From Amblyornis subalaris (Eukaryota > Chordata > Aves > Passeriformes > Ptilonorhynchidae), in the NCBI GenBank assembly GCA_018881555.1, contig JACAXG010000235.1, positions 437,856 through 501,855 on the forward strand: 64,000 nt of DNA, in the 5' to 3' direction. A program made the translations under genes and the position numbers. Position 1 is the first letter of the stretch. Each line of letters starts with the position of its first letter. Of the stretch, positions 13,720 to 25,800 are shown piece by piece. The notes under the pieces were generated by a model. That model ran no database searches. It was not told the origin of the DNA and saw only the letters and a list, made by a program, of their open reading frames with translations.

Positions 13720-13764
13720 TGCACGCCCTGGGCTGCGGAGCCTCTTGGGTCTGGGGAGCGCTTC

Positions 13765-13932
13765 CAGAAGGGGAGCCCCAGGGAGGTCGTGGACTCTCCC
13801 GTTCTGGAGGCGTTTCAAACTCACCTGGATGCTTCCTGTGTCACCTCCTCGAGGTGACCCGGCCTTGGCAAGAGGGTTGGACTGGATGATCTCTAGAGGT
13901 CTCTCCCAAATCTAACATTCTGTTTTTCTGTG
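13765..13932 (+). mobile_element. CR1 LINE, 3'-terminal fragment
   Basis: The fragment follows the avian CR1 3' end closely: a segment like AGGTCGTGGACTCTCC, a CACCTGGAT segment, CCTTGGCAAGAGGGTTGGACT, then GGATGATCTCTAGAGGTC. It ends in a degenerate ATTCTGTT/TTCTGTG microsatellite, the form of CR1 tails. It is 5'-truncated, as most CR1 copies are, and reads left to right. It lies immediately upstream of the BMP2K CpG island. The exact left edge is uncertain by some tens of bases. Confidence 0.87.
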
Positions 13933-14188
13933 AAATATGTGTGAAAAGTGTTGATGACAAGTATGAATTCCAGTAGCGTGTCTCCACATATACACTATGC
14001 AGAGGTTTGATTCTGCAAATTGACTGAAAAGAAGGGGTAAAAGGATGGGTCTGTACAGGAAACCCTCAGCAATGACATTTAAACTGTGCATTTCCCCACT
14101 GTGAAGTGTACTGACCAGGTGCAGTTTTCCTATAGACGCTGACAAAACAAGAATTTGCCAACACGAGCTTATTTCACCAGTGGAAACC

Positions 14189-14321
14189 CTGAGATTAGCT
14201 CAGCCTGGTGCTAATAATGCCAAGGTTGTGGGTTCCATCCCCGCATGGGCCATTCACTCAAGACTTGGGCTCAGTGATCCTTCTGGGTCCCTTCCAACTC
14301 AGTCTATTGTGTAATTCTGTG
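14189..14321 (+). mobile_element. tRNA-Ile-derived SINE with CR1 tail (TguSINE1-like)
   Basis: The head (about 14191-14252) matches tRNA-Ile(AAT). It has TTAGCTCAG (box A region), TGGTGCTAATAATGCC (anticodon arm), GGTTCCATCC (box B, 14231-14240) and CCCGCATGGGCCA (acceptor end). Roughly ten bases of the D arm are missing. The tail, from ATTCACTCAAGACTTGG to TGATCCTTCTGGGTCCC and CTTCCAACTCAG, is CR1 3' sequence ending ATTGTGTAATTCTGTG. This chimera is the structure of TguSINE1, described from zebra finch and passerines. The tRNA portion is too decayed and fused to be a working tRNA gene. GAAACCCTGAG on the left and GAAACCTCGAG on the right look like imperfect flanking duplicates. Confidence 0.85.
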
Positions 14322-14946
14322 AAGAAACCTCGAGAAAATAAGAACTGTACTTGTAAAGCCATTTCTGAACCTCCGGAAGCCCAGTGTCCCACTATTCCTC
14401 GCTGAAGTTTCATTGGAAAGGGCGGAGCCACAGCAGCTGGAGAACCCTGATGGAAAGGTAGGTCGTTACCAGCTTGACTGGTTAGGGCAGCATTTGTCGC
14501 AGTTCCTAGAAACAACACTGGAAAAACACCCTACGCTTAAAAAGAATTTATTTCAAATTTGCCATTCAAATTCACATTCAGACTGAAATCGAATTTCAAA
14601 CTGTCCAAAATGCCACTGACACCCGGTTTTTGGGTGCCAGTGCAAAATGCAAAACCCCAGTTTTTGTATGTGAGCAGTGTTGTTTCTAGACATCCGAAAT
14701 TGGTTGAGAGATGACAGTCATTGAAAAGGTAACTTAATTCCAAGCCTGTTCTCCTTGGGAGTTACCCCTGTGCAACTCGTNTGTTGTTTTTTCTCCTTAC
14801 CAAATGAAAACATTCGATAAAAACAAAGCTGATAAGGGACACTCTGTCATTCTCTCGTAGGAATGAATGAAGGCACATTTTTGACATTGCCAGTGGTAAT
14901 TTAACAACACAGCCTTTCCCACTGAACACGGAGGTTTTGGGTGGAT

Positions 14947-14993
14947 GTTATAGCCATTGTTCACTGAACCATTGTTATAGCCATTGGTTCAGT
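14947..14993. repeat. 27-bp direct repeat with 9-bp inverted repeat
   Basis: GTTATAGCCATTG occurs at 14947-14959 and again at 14974-14986. Overlapping it, ACTGAACCA (14963-14971) pairs perfectly with TGGTTCAGT (14985-14993) across a 13-base loop. It looks like a small local duplication able to form a hairpin. No function is assigned. Confidence 0.8.
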
Positions 14994-17900
14994 AAAAACT
15001 TGGGAGAGATCCGAAGTGCAGATCTTTGGGATGATGTTTCAGTAAGCGAATTAGTTTCAACTTAATCAACTTAATCATATTGCAGCACTCTTAGTCGGTA
15101 AGAAAATGACAGTATTTGTGTATTGAAGTGACAACCTGTCACTTGTCAAAAGCACTTATAAGTTGGTGGCATTAGCGGTCCCCTTTCTGAGGTCGTTGCT
15201 ATCCTTTCAGTAACAGCAGATCAATTTTTCAACAGCATATAGAGATTAATTTGCAGCTTTCCTTGGGAGAGAAGGGGATTTTCAGTGCAGATGAAAGGAA
15301 CAGAATTCTGTGAGAGAGATGACATGAGCAGCAGCGTTGTGTTAATGAGGGCATTCCTGCAGTGAGATTTGTCTCTGCTCCTTAGATATTTAATGATAGC
15401 TTTGAGAAAAGATGCAGCTAGGTTAAAAGCCTGTAACTTTAGTGCCACTGACTACTATGATTTTGTTGGTCGCCAGTAAAAAAAAATGTGTTTGCTAAAA
15501 GCCACTGTGACTTTGAGAGCAGGACTGGCTTTTAGGTTACCCGGTGAGTTTTTATTTGGCTTTGGGATCCCCGTCCCCACCCGTGTGTTTAAAGGAAGAG
15601 GTTGAATTATCACAGGAGTTATTTATAGGCCGGACAAAATGAGCCCTCTTGTTACACTGGGATTAACACTGCTAATCTCTGTCTTGGCATCCTGGAGAAC
15701 ACAGAGGTCAGCTACTGGGCATAGCTAGCAAATAAGTGTGTCAGCAGTGCACTCTGAGCAGCAGCTGTGAGCGTGCAGTGGCTGCAGGGCTGGCTGGTTT
15801 CCTGTCGGGAGTCTCCAGGAGCCACGCCACAGCTCCCTTAACCGTGTTCCGCAGCACATTTCACCTCGAGCTTGGCACCAAATGGGCTTTTCCTGGGAGA
15901 CAACAGCATGTTGTGACGAAGGTTCATGTTAGGGATTCCCTTTTATTTAAGTATAGGTCGAGGAAGTTCAATAATAGGATTTTGACAGCTCACTTAAAAA
16001 ATACAGGCCCAGCCTTCCAAGCAGGTAATTGAGTGATAATTTTGAATATGTGAAAAGGCCCCCTTTCTTTGATTTCAGTCCTCACCTGAGCAGAACAACA
16101 TTTGGACATTTCTAGAAGCTATTTTGATTTCCAGAAAGGAAGAGTTGTGAATTTTCTTTCTCTGAAGATACAAAACCCAAAGCAAACTCTGCTCTGCCTT
16201 ACTGAGATGAAACCTCTCNTTTGGTTCAGGCAGAGCAGGGATACTTTGGTCTCCTGATCTGCAAGGTGTGCACTAAACCCCAGCTATTTAATGCAACACA
16301 TGCTTGGCAGTGTGACAAACAGATCAGAAAGGTGTTTGCACTACTTAAAAAACAAACAGAAAACAAATTTTAATACCTTGAAAGTACCCACAGGCAGCTG
16401 TTTACTGGTTGATCTAAGACAGTATATGGTCTGAAAAAAATCTGGTGACAAAACAGAAAATCAGAAGTACAAAGCCTGAAGCGAGGAGAGATCAGTTACC
16501 AAGGAGGACAAAATGGGGAATCATAAGGCAGACTGCACTGAGGCCAGAATATCAGTGGTCATTCGGAGCAGGGATGATGGCCTGTATAATGTTTTTTTTC
16601 TTAAACCTTCAACTTGATGAATCATGAAATCATAGGAGATATTCAGCTTTCGTTACCAAAAAAAATATTAAATATTAAGATTAGCTGCTGCTTTTTATGA
16701 CAGTGGAGTCAATAGTGAACTTTCACTGCCTGAAAAGAGAGAGAACAAAAAAGTGCCAGTCACGTGCTGTGTATGTCCCCACCCAAATATTGGAATGTTT
16801 TGCTTCTTCCTTTTATTACTTGGGGTCTAAAATGCAGATATGTTCTTCCTCTTTAAATAGTTGTGTAATGGCAGATGTATATGGCATATAAATGTTCCAC
16901 TCACTGGCTGTATTCAGCACGTAACACACATCTTGAAGCTCCTGTCCCAGTTAGTTCACAAGAGCAGGTCTACAGGGCTTTTTAATGCAGCACTATCTGT
17001 AGTCTTAGTGTCCAAACTGCAAGAGCCCTTGCTTGTGTCTGAGAGTGTATCTGTGACTTTGTGTCGCAGCACTTGAACTCTGGGTTCCCCCTGGCTCTTG
17101 GCCCACTGACAACCTGGAGCACCTGCCTCACCTCAGAACACAAGCAGGTTTCCTGTCCGCACCATCAGAACTGGGCAGCTTTAAGTAGACTGACTCAGCT
17201 CCGTATATGAAGAATTTTCACATGTATAAAGTTAGTGCACTGTTTAGCTACACCATTATAAAGCACTTGAAAGGCTTCTGGAGGAAAGCTCTAGCTGAGA
17301 ACACTGCTTGAAAATGAAACACCAGATACGTCACATGNGCTTGGAGTTTGAAACGTGAGGGTTTAATCCTCTTTAAACTGCTGAATAGTTCAAATGCCTG
17401 TACCTTGATTACTGTTGATCAAGCATTTCTTTCCTTACATCTCTCCCTACTCATAACTCTTTTCTCTGTACAATACATGAATTGGTTTTAAATCAATCCC
17501 AAGAGGATAAAACAACTTCCTGCAGAAATATTTGAAATCCCTTACAAAAAGTATTTACTAAGGCAAAAGAGAAGTGGAAAACTTCATTCGTGTGGGTGTT
17601 GTTTTGGAAATGTCTCTTGCTGCTTCTGGATAAACTCTTTCCATTCCAATTACCCAAACTGAGTGTTAGAAACAAAAGGAAAAAATTAAAATTTTATAGA
17701 AATATGGTCTTTATGTATTAAAATGTTGAAAGAAGTTGGTCGTAGAGGCTCTCAAGTGTGCAGCGATTACTGCAGTAAATGTTTTTTTGGTCTTATTTGG
17801 GTATGTGAGGGTTATTTCTATTTTGTAATAATTCAGTCAGTGTGAACAAAGCACTGTCAGAGTGTGGGTTTGCCCAATAAGCTCTTTTAATTCATTTTCC

Positions 17901-18125
17901 CCTCGTATCACTTCGTTGTTGCCTGTTTTGTTTCTGGTCCCCTGACAGCCGTGAGAAACATCATTTTACACCATTTAAGTAGCTGTCCAATCTTTCTGTC
18001 TCAGTAAATCCTGTGTCTTAGTTTTGTACTGCTGACCCTGACCGAGTCTTTTTTAGCCACGGTTACTGAAACCACACAAAATGTTTATGATGAGCTAAAA
18101 GCTAAGAAAACCCCAGGAGAAAACT

Positions 18126-18143
18126 GGTTTGGGTTTGGGTTTG
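18126..18143 (+). repeat. (GGTTTG)3 short repeat, telomere-like variant
   Basis: Three tandem GGTTTG units. It is shorter and different from true TTAGGG arrays, so it is probably a chance microsatellite. Confidence 0.7.
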
Positions 18144-20392
18144 CATTTTTTCTAGGATGAAGTCATATCCCAGCTCCACATCGCAGAGGCAGGAGTAGTA
18201 ATGATAGGCTCTTTTGCTTTGCTTAATTATATATACAGAATTGCAGAAGGAGTTTGGTGTGTTGTGAAACATCCTGGCATGGGAAATATGTTGACGTGGG
18301 GGGAATAAAAACCAAAAAACCTGAAATCACTTGGAGCAGAGGGGTGGCACAAATCAGCCAGAAAGCAAGTGCATCCTCTGAGGGTGCTCCGGTTGCGAAG
18401 GTCTGAGCAGCCCAGAGGCTTTGTGATGACCTTGTGAACAGAGACAAATTTTCATTCCTTTCAGTTTCTATCATCTATTCTAATCAGGAAAGAAACAAAT
18501 GGAGCTGTGGAAAACAAGTTGCTGATTTCCAGCTTTAAAAGGGAAACAAACCGAGGGGCCAGCTGGTGAAAACATTCAAGGTGCAAATAGCTGACATCAG
18601 CTTTGGTGACACCCAGCGCAGCTTTCATTGACACTGAGGTCAAGAGTCTTTTATTGCAACATGAGATTCAGCCGTTTGTACTGCAGCCAGCGTTGGGACC
18701 AAACAAAATATAAATTCCTTGTTGAGATGACAACCCTGGCCAGTTCAAAACAGCAAGGCAGAGTGGGGAAAACATACAGGCAAATGTGTTTGTAAGAGTC
18801 CTTGGTAGAGATCCGAGGGGGAGGAATTGGAAAGAGCTTATAACAGGCTCAGAATTGTTTGGATCTGACCTGGTGAATTGCTTTACATTGATAATAGTCT
18901 GTTTCCTTTCTGGAACAGAGCAGTCTCCTGTGTTTGTGCTGATGACCAGGACTCTGACTTCATTTGATAGGGTAACGTGTTCCTGCTTGCTTTGTAAGAG
19001 CGTTCTTAGATCTGTATTTGGCCTCTTGCAGTTGAACTCTTCCCTGCCTTCCATTGTCCAGGTTCCTGGTCACCATCACTCCAGCTGATTTCATTCTTTC
19101 TTAGAAACAAAGCCTGATCTCACCCTTGCTGTAACAACTTACTTTTGCAATCCTAAAAATATCTAAAGAGTTTCTTTTATAGGAATGCAGCATGCTCTGT
19201 GCAGCCTTTTTAAGGAAGGCCACCATCCCAACTTATTTAATGAGTAAATTTTAGCAAGTTCCTCTCTTCCTTGAAAATGTTCCGCATGTGACTGAAGCAC
19301 GTGGCCTTTCTCATCAATTCTTAATCGCTGTACACAGTTTATAAAGAGCCTGCTGACAGTGCGCGCAGATGTGGCTGGTGGCGGAGTGTTCCCTTCCTGA
19401 AAGCTAAACTTTGTTACAAGAAAACTAAAATGCGCAAATTCCAACACTAGTACTACTACAACACTATACTGCTGCTTCTGCAACTGCTTTTGAGATTAAC
19501 AGGACAAAAGGTGAAGGTCAAGCACAAGTGATCAGCCTGAATGGTGTCCTAATTTCAGCAGCATCCAGATTAGACTGTGGCATCCTTTGTTTAAGTACCT
19601 TTGAGAACTAAATACATTATAGTGAAAAAAAAATTCAAGTGCCACTGAAAACCCCCAGAGGCATTGATACACCCCAGAATTGTTTATAGCAGTGAAAAGT
19701 CTTGGAAAAGTCACAGGCATTGAGGTTCAAGAAATAATTTTGCTTCACATCTTTTTCTTTTACCCCTGTTTGTAGAGGTAGATTTTGCTGTTGAGAGTTA
19801 TTCTGTAGAATGAGCAATAGCCTTTTTCCCCCCTCCGTGTATTTTTTGAGTCTTAGAGAACTGCAAAAATATCTCTGGTCATTAGTCCTTATGCTAAAAA
19901 TACTTTTTTCTTGATATAGTCTTAGAAGCTTCAAAAGAGGGGAAAAAACTCCCTGCAACTGAGCACCTGGGAAAAAAGAATGTCTTTTGGGTCACAAGGG
20001 AACACTCTGTGTGCTGCTGCATGTTAAACCACACTGAGTACAGATGTCATTGCCGGCTGACTCCTACCTTTAAAAACCCACTTACAGTTATGCTGTTTAT
20101 ACAGGCGGGTTTGCAAGTTGTTAGCTGAAAGTACATTTCAAATACTATGGAGGTATAAACTCTTTAATTTTTGTTTTGTTTGGTTAGAAAAATCATTAAC
20201 ACTTCTGTGAGTTGTGTAGCCAATGGCATTTGCATCCAGGCTAAGGAAAGGGAAGAATTTTGTCTAGTGTCGTTGGAAGTTACATGCCACAGCAGAATTA
20301 GTGGGAAAGATGGTAAAAAGAGAATTGCTGCAAGTTTGTGCCAGATCTATGTGGATACAGAAATATTGTAATAATTGTTCATGATTTTGCAG

Positions 20393-20512
20393 TAGCCTTT
20401 CCTGAAACAGGCTGTCTGTTGTTCCACAATGCAAGTGATGGAGCCAAGGCTCTTGCATACCCTACTGACTGTCATTCCATGCTGCAACCCAAGTGCATAT
20501 TAAACAGCGTAG
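20393..20512 (+). other. Exon-like segment (candidate)
   Basis: The acceptor is TTCATGATTTTGCAG and the donor is GCGTAG|gtgagt; the 120 nt between them are open in one frame. I recognise no protein. It could be a lncRNA exon or chance. Joined to the next plus-strand candidate (27743-27804) it reaches a stop within that segment. Confidence 0.18.
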
Positions 20513-20664
20513 GTGAGTCTTTGGCACGAGATAGGAATAACTTTCTGTCCTGGATAAGAGAGGTGATTATTAGGGGAAGAACTATGTTGGATCTGCGTTA
20601 ATTTCCTTTGATGTAAGGGCTGGTATGTATGAGAAGTTGATTAGTGTTTCTCAATGTTTACTGA

Positions 20665-20825
20665 TAGGAAGACAGGAATAATTTGTCTTAAACTACAAGA
20701 GAGGAAATTTAAGCTAGATGGTGGGAAAACCTTTCTTGTAATTAGACTAAGGAATCAATAGAAGAAAACTCCTTAAATGCAGTATTCCTATCAAAAAGGT
20801 TGTGGAAGCTTTCAACTTTTCGATG
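20665..20825 (+). mobile_element. Old CR1-like fragment
   Basis: The stretch GAGGAAATTTAAGCTAGATG, GTGGGAAAACCTTTCT and then AAGGTTGTGGAAGCTTTC follows the CR1/L3 3' consensus order, which in intact copies reads roughly 'ttaggttggatattaggaa ... gttgtggaatctcc'. It is strongly diverged and incomplete, suggesting an ancient insertion. Class is inferred from phrase order only. Confidence 0.5.
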
Positions 20826-22121
20826 TTTCAATTGAATTGTAGGTACACATAGTGGAGCTGAGTGGGTTCGTCTCAGCTCTGTGTTTGTACATCTGCATTC
20901 ACAACNAGGAAACCTGGCTCAGTGGAACTTAATGTGACCTGTAGCAGAGAGGTTAAGAACTTAAGAATCAAGGGTTCCAGCCCNCAGTGTGCTGGCTGCT
21001 TTCATTTACTCTCGTGTTCTTCTATGCTTGATTGGAATGGGCCTTCAAACTGCTATAATGTTGGCTTTACTGAGGACATTATTTCAATTTTTGTTGCAAA
21101 GTCAATGAAGTAGTATAGGTTAGCTTACAAAATACATGCAAACTGGATTTAACGGTAGAAGAAAAACTNCTTGTGTGGCAGGAGGATCTGTATAGGGCCA
21201 TAAATCAAGATTTGTGACAGGATATATTTGGAAAAAGGGACTGTGAGCTAAACCCAGCAAAAGTGTAGAATGTTTTTCAAGTTCACTTTTTAAGTTGGCT
21301 AGGAAGTTGAAAGATGATTGAAACAATCTGACAAGCTTTCAAGACACACTTTTTTTCAGAGCATGCATTGGCTTTCCAATGCCAATAAAATTGTGTAATC
21401 AGTTTAAAAAAATCCTCTCTGCATTTTTTCCTNNTTTTTTTTTCTCATTTTGCAGTTGCAGTAACAATTTCTCTGCAGGATCCTGGCCCATCGCTTCCTT
21501 CTAGCNTTTGATTAGTCTCTAGGAAATGCCTACACCTAGTCATTATTGTTTAAAAAGAGTTGTCACAAATAATAGTAATGCTTATAGTCTTTACAAAGGG
21601 TGATGAATTCAGACTTGCAGTGTCCTTGAGAGGAGATAAGTAAAAGCAATCCAACGAGCCATGAACAAAACCTGGGCACTGCCCACGTAAATGTGGTTAT
21701 TGCTGACAAGAGCGGAAAGAACCAAAAAGGCAGGAGCACTTGAGACTTCAACCACCAGGCCTGGCTGTCCAGCAGTGAGAGGTTCATAATTAGTTAGTGA
21801 TTCCTACAGACCTCCCAATATGTGTGCACCACCAGAGCATTGGCATGGAGGGGGGATGAGGAGAGAAATGATTGGGGTTTGGTACAGCTGTTTATCCCAT
21901 GGCAGCAAAGGGAAACGCCTGACTTCTACCTGGTCTTTGCTTCTGATTTCAGGGACAGCCCTGCTATGCACTGTGCTAAGTCCAGGTTTGGCAGTAAGAT
22001 CCAGCAATGGTGAAAGCACGGTACCCATCAGCTGATATCTCAAACATCTGCCACTGCCTGTAGTGATTAAATTCTGGGGGCTCACGTTCACTCCAGCGTA
22101 GCAGGACCGGTTCAGACGTGA

Positions 22122-22186
22122 GCTTAATTAAATCACTGCGGTGTGCACACTGCTCAAGCAGTTTCTAAACTGATTTAATTAAATCA
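22122..22186. promoter_or_regulatory. Palindromic TAAT cluster (homeodomain-type)
   Basis: TTAATTAAATCA occurs at 22124-22135 and again at 22175-22186. The second copy is the right half of a perfect 16-bp palindrome, TGATTTAATTAAATCA (22171-22186). Between them are a second palindrome GTGTGCACAC (22141-22150) and a CTGCT/AGCAG hairpin. TAAT/ATTA cores are recognised by homeodomain proteins. A cluster of this kind suggests an enhancer, but the assignment is inferred. Confidence 0.3.
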
Positions 22187-22689
22187 ATCAAGGCAGAGTT
22201 TTTATTCAAACTCTTGCTCAAGTACTTCATCTGTGATCAAAGAGGTCATTTCGCCCTGTTCCCTGTGTGCAGTGGGTATCCCCGGAGTGTAGCAGGGCAT
22301 TCATATTTAATTGTTTCTATCGTGCNCCATCTCGGACTCAAATGTTTAGAAAATAAATCAGCCAAGTGCCACTTTCAGAGCTAAGGCAGCCTTATCAGTT
22401 AAGCTACTGTCTGTTAGCATTGCTGTATGAAACTCCAGTAAAAGACTATGGGAGGAAATTTGGTAAAGATTGGACTGGACAATGTTGATAAGGCCGTGAC
22501 CCTGGTATTGGTATATAAAACATGAATAAGATAAAATTATTTATTTAGTATGCTCTGTATTTGTGTTGCAAAAATAAGGTGGCTAATTCAGCCCAAAAGC
22601 AGACAGTTTAAACTGCTTCTAGAAAAAGATATAACTATACAACAGCAGATAGACATAAATATACATAGAGACAGTTTTATGTATGTGTG

Positions 22690-22805
22690 TAATACTGGAC
22701 TAACCTGTAGAACCCTTTGCCACTAAGGTCATGGAACTTAATAGCTCAGGTAGATGCAAAGGAGACATCTACTTTGATAACAAGAAGACTCGCAATTACC
22801 TCAAG
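22690..22805 (+). mobile_element. Old CR1/L3-like fragment
   Basis: The order of segments is CTGTAGAACCCTTTGCCACT, AAGGTCATGGAACTTAATAG, then CATCTACTTTGATAACAAGA. It parallels the common reptile/bird CR1 segment 'ctgtggaactcattgccac ... gacatttatatggataac'. It is heavily decayed. A 3' end cannot be fixed. Confidence 0.45.
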
Positions 22806-25800
22806 CATATTGATTAATTATTCAGTCATTAATGTGCAGTATTAACTTTAGTGCTTCATTCTAGGTGATGGAAAAGGTGATTTCATTATTTCTGTATCTG
22901 TTGTTTACTTGTTCCTTTTTAGCATCTGGTGTGGTGCACTTTTATAGTCTGGGTGAGTCAATGTTAGTTACAAAATTATACTTCATACAGCAATATATTC
23001 TAATATCGTTATGTAAATTCTGTGATTTACCTAAACAGTTCATCCAGCTGCAGAACACATATCTCTGTGTGCTAGAATTTTTAAGCAGTATTAAGATGTT
23101 AACGTTTAAAANAAAAAACCAGTCCATTTATTTAAAAGCAAAACCTGTTGGTAGGATTTGTCTTCTGTGGAGGGAAATGGTGTTACTGTTTTCTTAGCTT
23201 TCTCATGTTTCATACAGTTTGAGAAATGAGAAAAATTGTCCCAGTTGTGCTTCATTTAGTTTGAATTCATTGATTNAGTAAGTGTCATTTCCAAAAGCAA
23301 TTTCAAGCCTCACTGTCATTATGAAGCCAGACACTTTTCACTTAATAACTCTGGAGTTATCTGGAAATGAAAAACACTGGCTGTGACCTAAGAAAGCAGA
23401 ACCTTCCTACATTTCCTCTTGCTTGTCTCCATCGCCAAGAGGTGCTTACTGACAGTAGCATCTATGGTTAAATATGTCTTTTTCTAATGTATATTCAGCT
23501 GGGAATACATAATTCCTTAGATAAGGTACCAAAATCTCTAGCTGGGCTTCTGCCAGCCTTAACTGCTTCTGAGAAGATTCTGCTTCCATTCGTGAACACT
23601 ATGCTTTGCACATAAAATTCTTTAAGGCATGGAGGAATACAGACCCTAGATTACCTTAGCATAGGCTTGCTACAGAAGGTACCTGTGTCCACCAGAAAAC
23701 GTCTACCACCTTAGGGTGCACTTAATTTTATAACTGTGTAGCTGAAGTCACAGCTCCATGCTACGACTTCTGAGTAATTTACAAAAATGGGATCCAGGCC
23801 TTTATTCTTGCAGAACCCATTTATGAAGACTCAATGACTAAAGTGGGATGTTCTGTACATTTTAGATACTGGTACAGAGATTTGCAAGTTGCCTCTTCTT
23901 CCAGAGGGGAAGAAATAAATTATTTCTGCTAGTGCGATGTAACTTTTGTAAAATAGAAAATGAGGTGTGAGGAGCTAACTTGCCATTTGTGCAATGATAT
24001 TAACTCTTTGAGTTAACAGCTCTTTGAGAAAGGGGAGAACAAGAACTTACATATTTCCACATCCATGGGAACAAGTGTGCATGTTTAGGACAGAAGTCAG
24101 TAGCAGAATACACTAAAACCCTGCATGCCAGAGAACAATTGAGGACAGTGAAGTGCAGCACATGTTTTCTTCTTTTTCTCTGTAACTGTCCCTGGGGTTC
24201 AAAGCTACATTCTACTACCAGATGAAACCATTGCTCATCTGAAACGAGGTTAAGTTGCACAACTTGGTGACAGACGAGCCCATAAATGTGGTTTTGGGAG
24301 TCAGAAACACTGTCAGTGCTAACCAATGACAGGAGCCCGAGAGGGGTTGCGCTGTTTCCTACAAAAGCACAGAAAAAAGCGTTTCCCCACAAATTTCATC
24401 CTAGGCTCCTAGCGGAACGCCGAGCTGGGGTTTGTATTCCTTAGCATTATTTGGGCACAGAAAGGAGAGCAAATGTATCCTTCTGCATCAGCTTAGACCC
24501 TTTCTGGAGCTCAGCTTATTCTCCTTGTCAGCCCTGATGACCACATCTATCTGCAGGTATTGACGTATTCCACACACAAATGGTCAGCTGGGCATTCTGA
24601 GAGTCCCTAGAGGAGAAGGAACCGCAATGATGCTGAGAGGCCAGAGCATGCGCTGCACCCATCCGTCGCAGTGATGGTGGTGCGTGGTCATCCCACCCTC
24701 CCCGTGACCCTGGGACGGAAGGGGGAGAACTCAGCATCTAACATAGCTTTAGCAGCAAGTGGTCTTTATATTAGCATCCTTCAGCTAAAGAAGGCAAAAA
24801 TCCTGCTACAAAGAGCACCGGCCTGATAAACAGCCACCACAATGCCCCGATCTGAGGTGAGCGTGAATCTTGCGCTGGGCTGTGCTCCGCAGTTCTTCCC
24901 TGAACGTGCTTTCTCTCTGAAAAAATGCATGTGCAGCATCATTAAAAGCAGGATACAAACTTGGCTGTCATTGATGAAGTAGATAAAGAACAGCTTGATG
25001 TTCTTTGAAGTACAGAACACACAGCATATCTAAGAGTGTAGAATAAATTGCCCAGTATATTCTAGAGGAGAAACAATATGTCATGTTATTAAAGACTCAC
25101 TAATGCACAGAAGAACAGGCTTGGGGTGGCAGACTCACTTGGTGTTATCATTTCTTAGGCTTTCCCTCTCCAGGTGGCATATATAATTCTATTTTTGTTA
25201 TGGGATACAGTGGGAATTTTGCTGTTGACTATTGTAATTCTCAGAGTAAATATCCATAATGAATCTTTTTTTTTTTTTTTTTTTGGCTTCTCGGGAGAGG
25301 TTGAGCTTGAGCCATCTTTATCCTGGAACTCCATGACCTTTATTCTGTCACTTAGCTCAACAATAGCTTGTCTAAGTGTCTGCTTTTAATTGATAGAAAG
25401 TTAAAAGAAGGTTTCAAGTCTGCATAAGGCAGGCAAATGTGCAACATTATTTTAAGACAGAAATTACTACTTGACCTCCTGTGAACCGTTCCTACTTTGA
25501 ACAAAGAAGATTGATGTCTGTGGTGTCTCTCTCGGCTAGCATCAACGCACAAGCTCACTTCTGTTAGACTGTTTTTGCTTCCTTGACTGCTATCCTAGTA
25601 ACAAGCAAAGCTCCCTTTGCCCAGCCAGGCTTACAATGACTAAACCAGACAGCACATCTCAAACTTCTCTTCTTCTGCTGCCTGCTCAAGTGGAGAATTA
25701 AGCCATGTTCACAAATATAATTCCAGCCATTTTTTATATCTTCATACACCAGTCAATGTTAAGCAACTCCAGAAAAAAAAAGGCACAAACAATGAAACAA

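Larger units (their letters stand above)
13033..13720 (-). promoter_or_regulatory. BMP2K: BMP2K 5'UTR and CpG-island promoter
   Basis: This GC- and CpG-dense block sits directly upstream of the BMP2K start codon. The CpG-rich zone really begins inside the intron near 12.46 kb and ends near 13.7 kb. I see no TATA box at a plausible distance, which is typical of housekeeping promoters with dispersed starts. It contains an ETS/GABP-type site, a palindromic E-box, an E2F-type site and a YY1-type site, listed separately. A purine-rich stretch (13155-13210) and a C-run (about 13465-13478) flank the core. The transcription start cannot be fixed from sequence alone. No plus-strand gene is recognised on the other side, although CpG-island promoters often fire divergently. 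Confidence 0.8.
14322..20392. other. Intergenic, no gene recognised
   Basis: This is AT-rich, ordinary-looking sequence upstream of BMP2K. Open frames on both strands are short and without family similarity. It contains the 14.95-kb repeat and a GGGTTT triplet repeat (18126-18143). I see no further clear transposon. Confidence 0.6.

Noticed and set aside
14189..14253. A functional tRNA-Ile gene
   Set aside because: The D arm is partly deleted, box B is mutated and the sequence runs directly into a CR1 tail, so it is a SINE head.
22865..23197. Plus frame whose start resembles a signal peptide (MEKVISLFLYLLF)
   Set aside because: The hydrophobic stretch coincides with a pyrimidine-rich tract; the rest is AT-rich with no similarity. 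The 30-nt segment 22923-22952 with splice-like ends is also unsupported.
24000..24392. 130-codon minus frame with a good GTAAGT donor inside
   Set aside because: No recognisable domain; used as a reminder that splice-like pairs arise by chance on both strands here.
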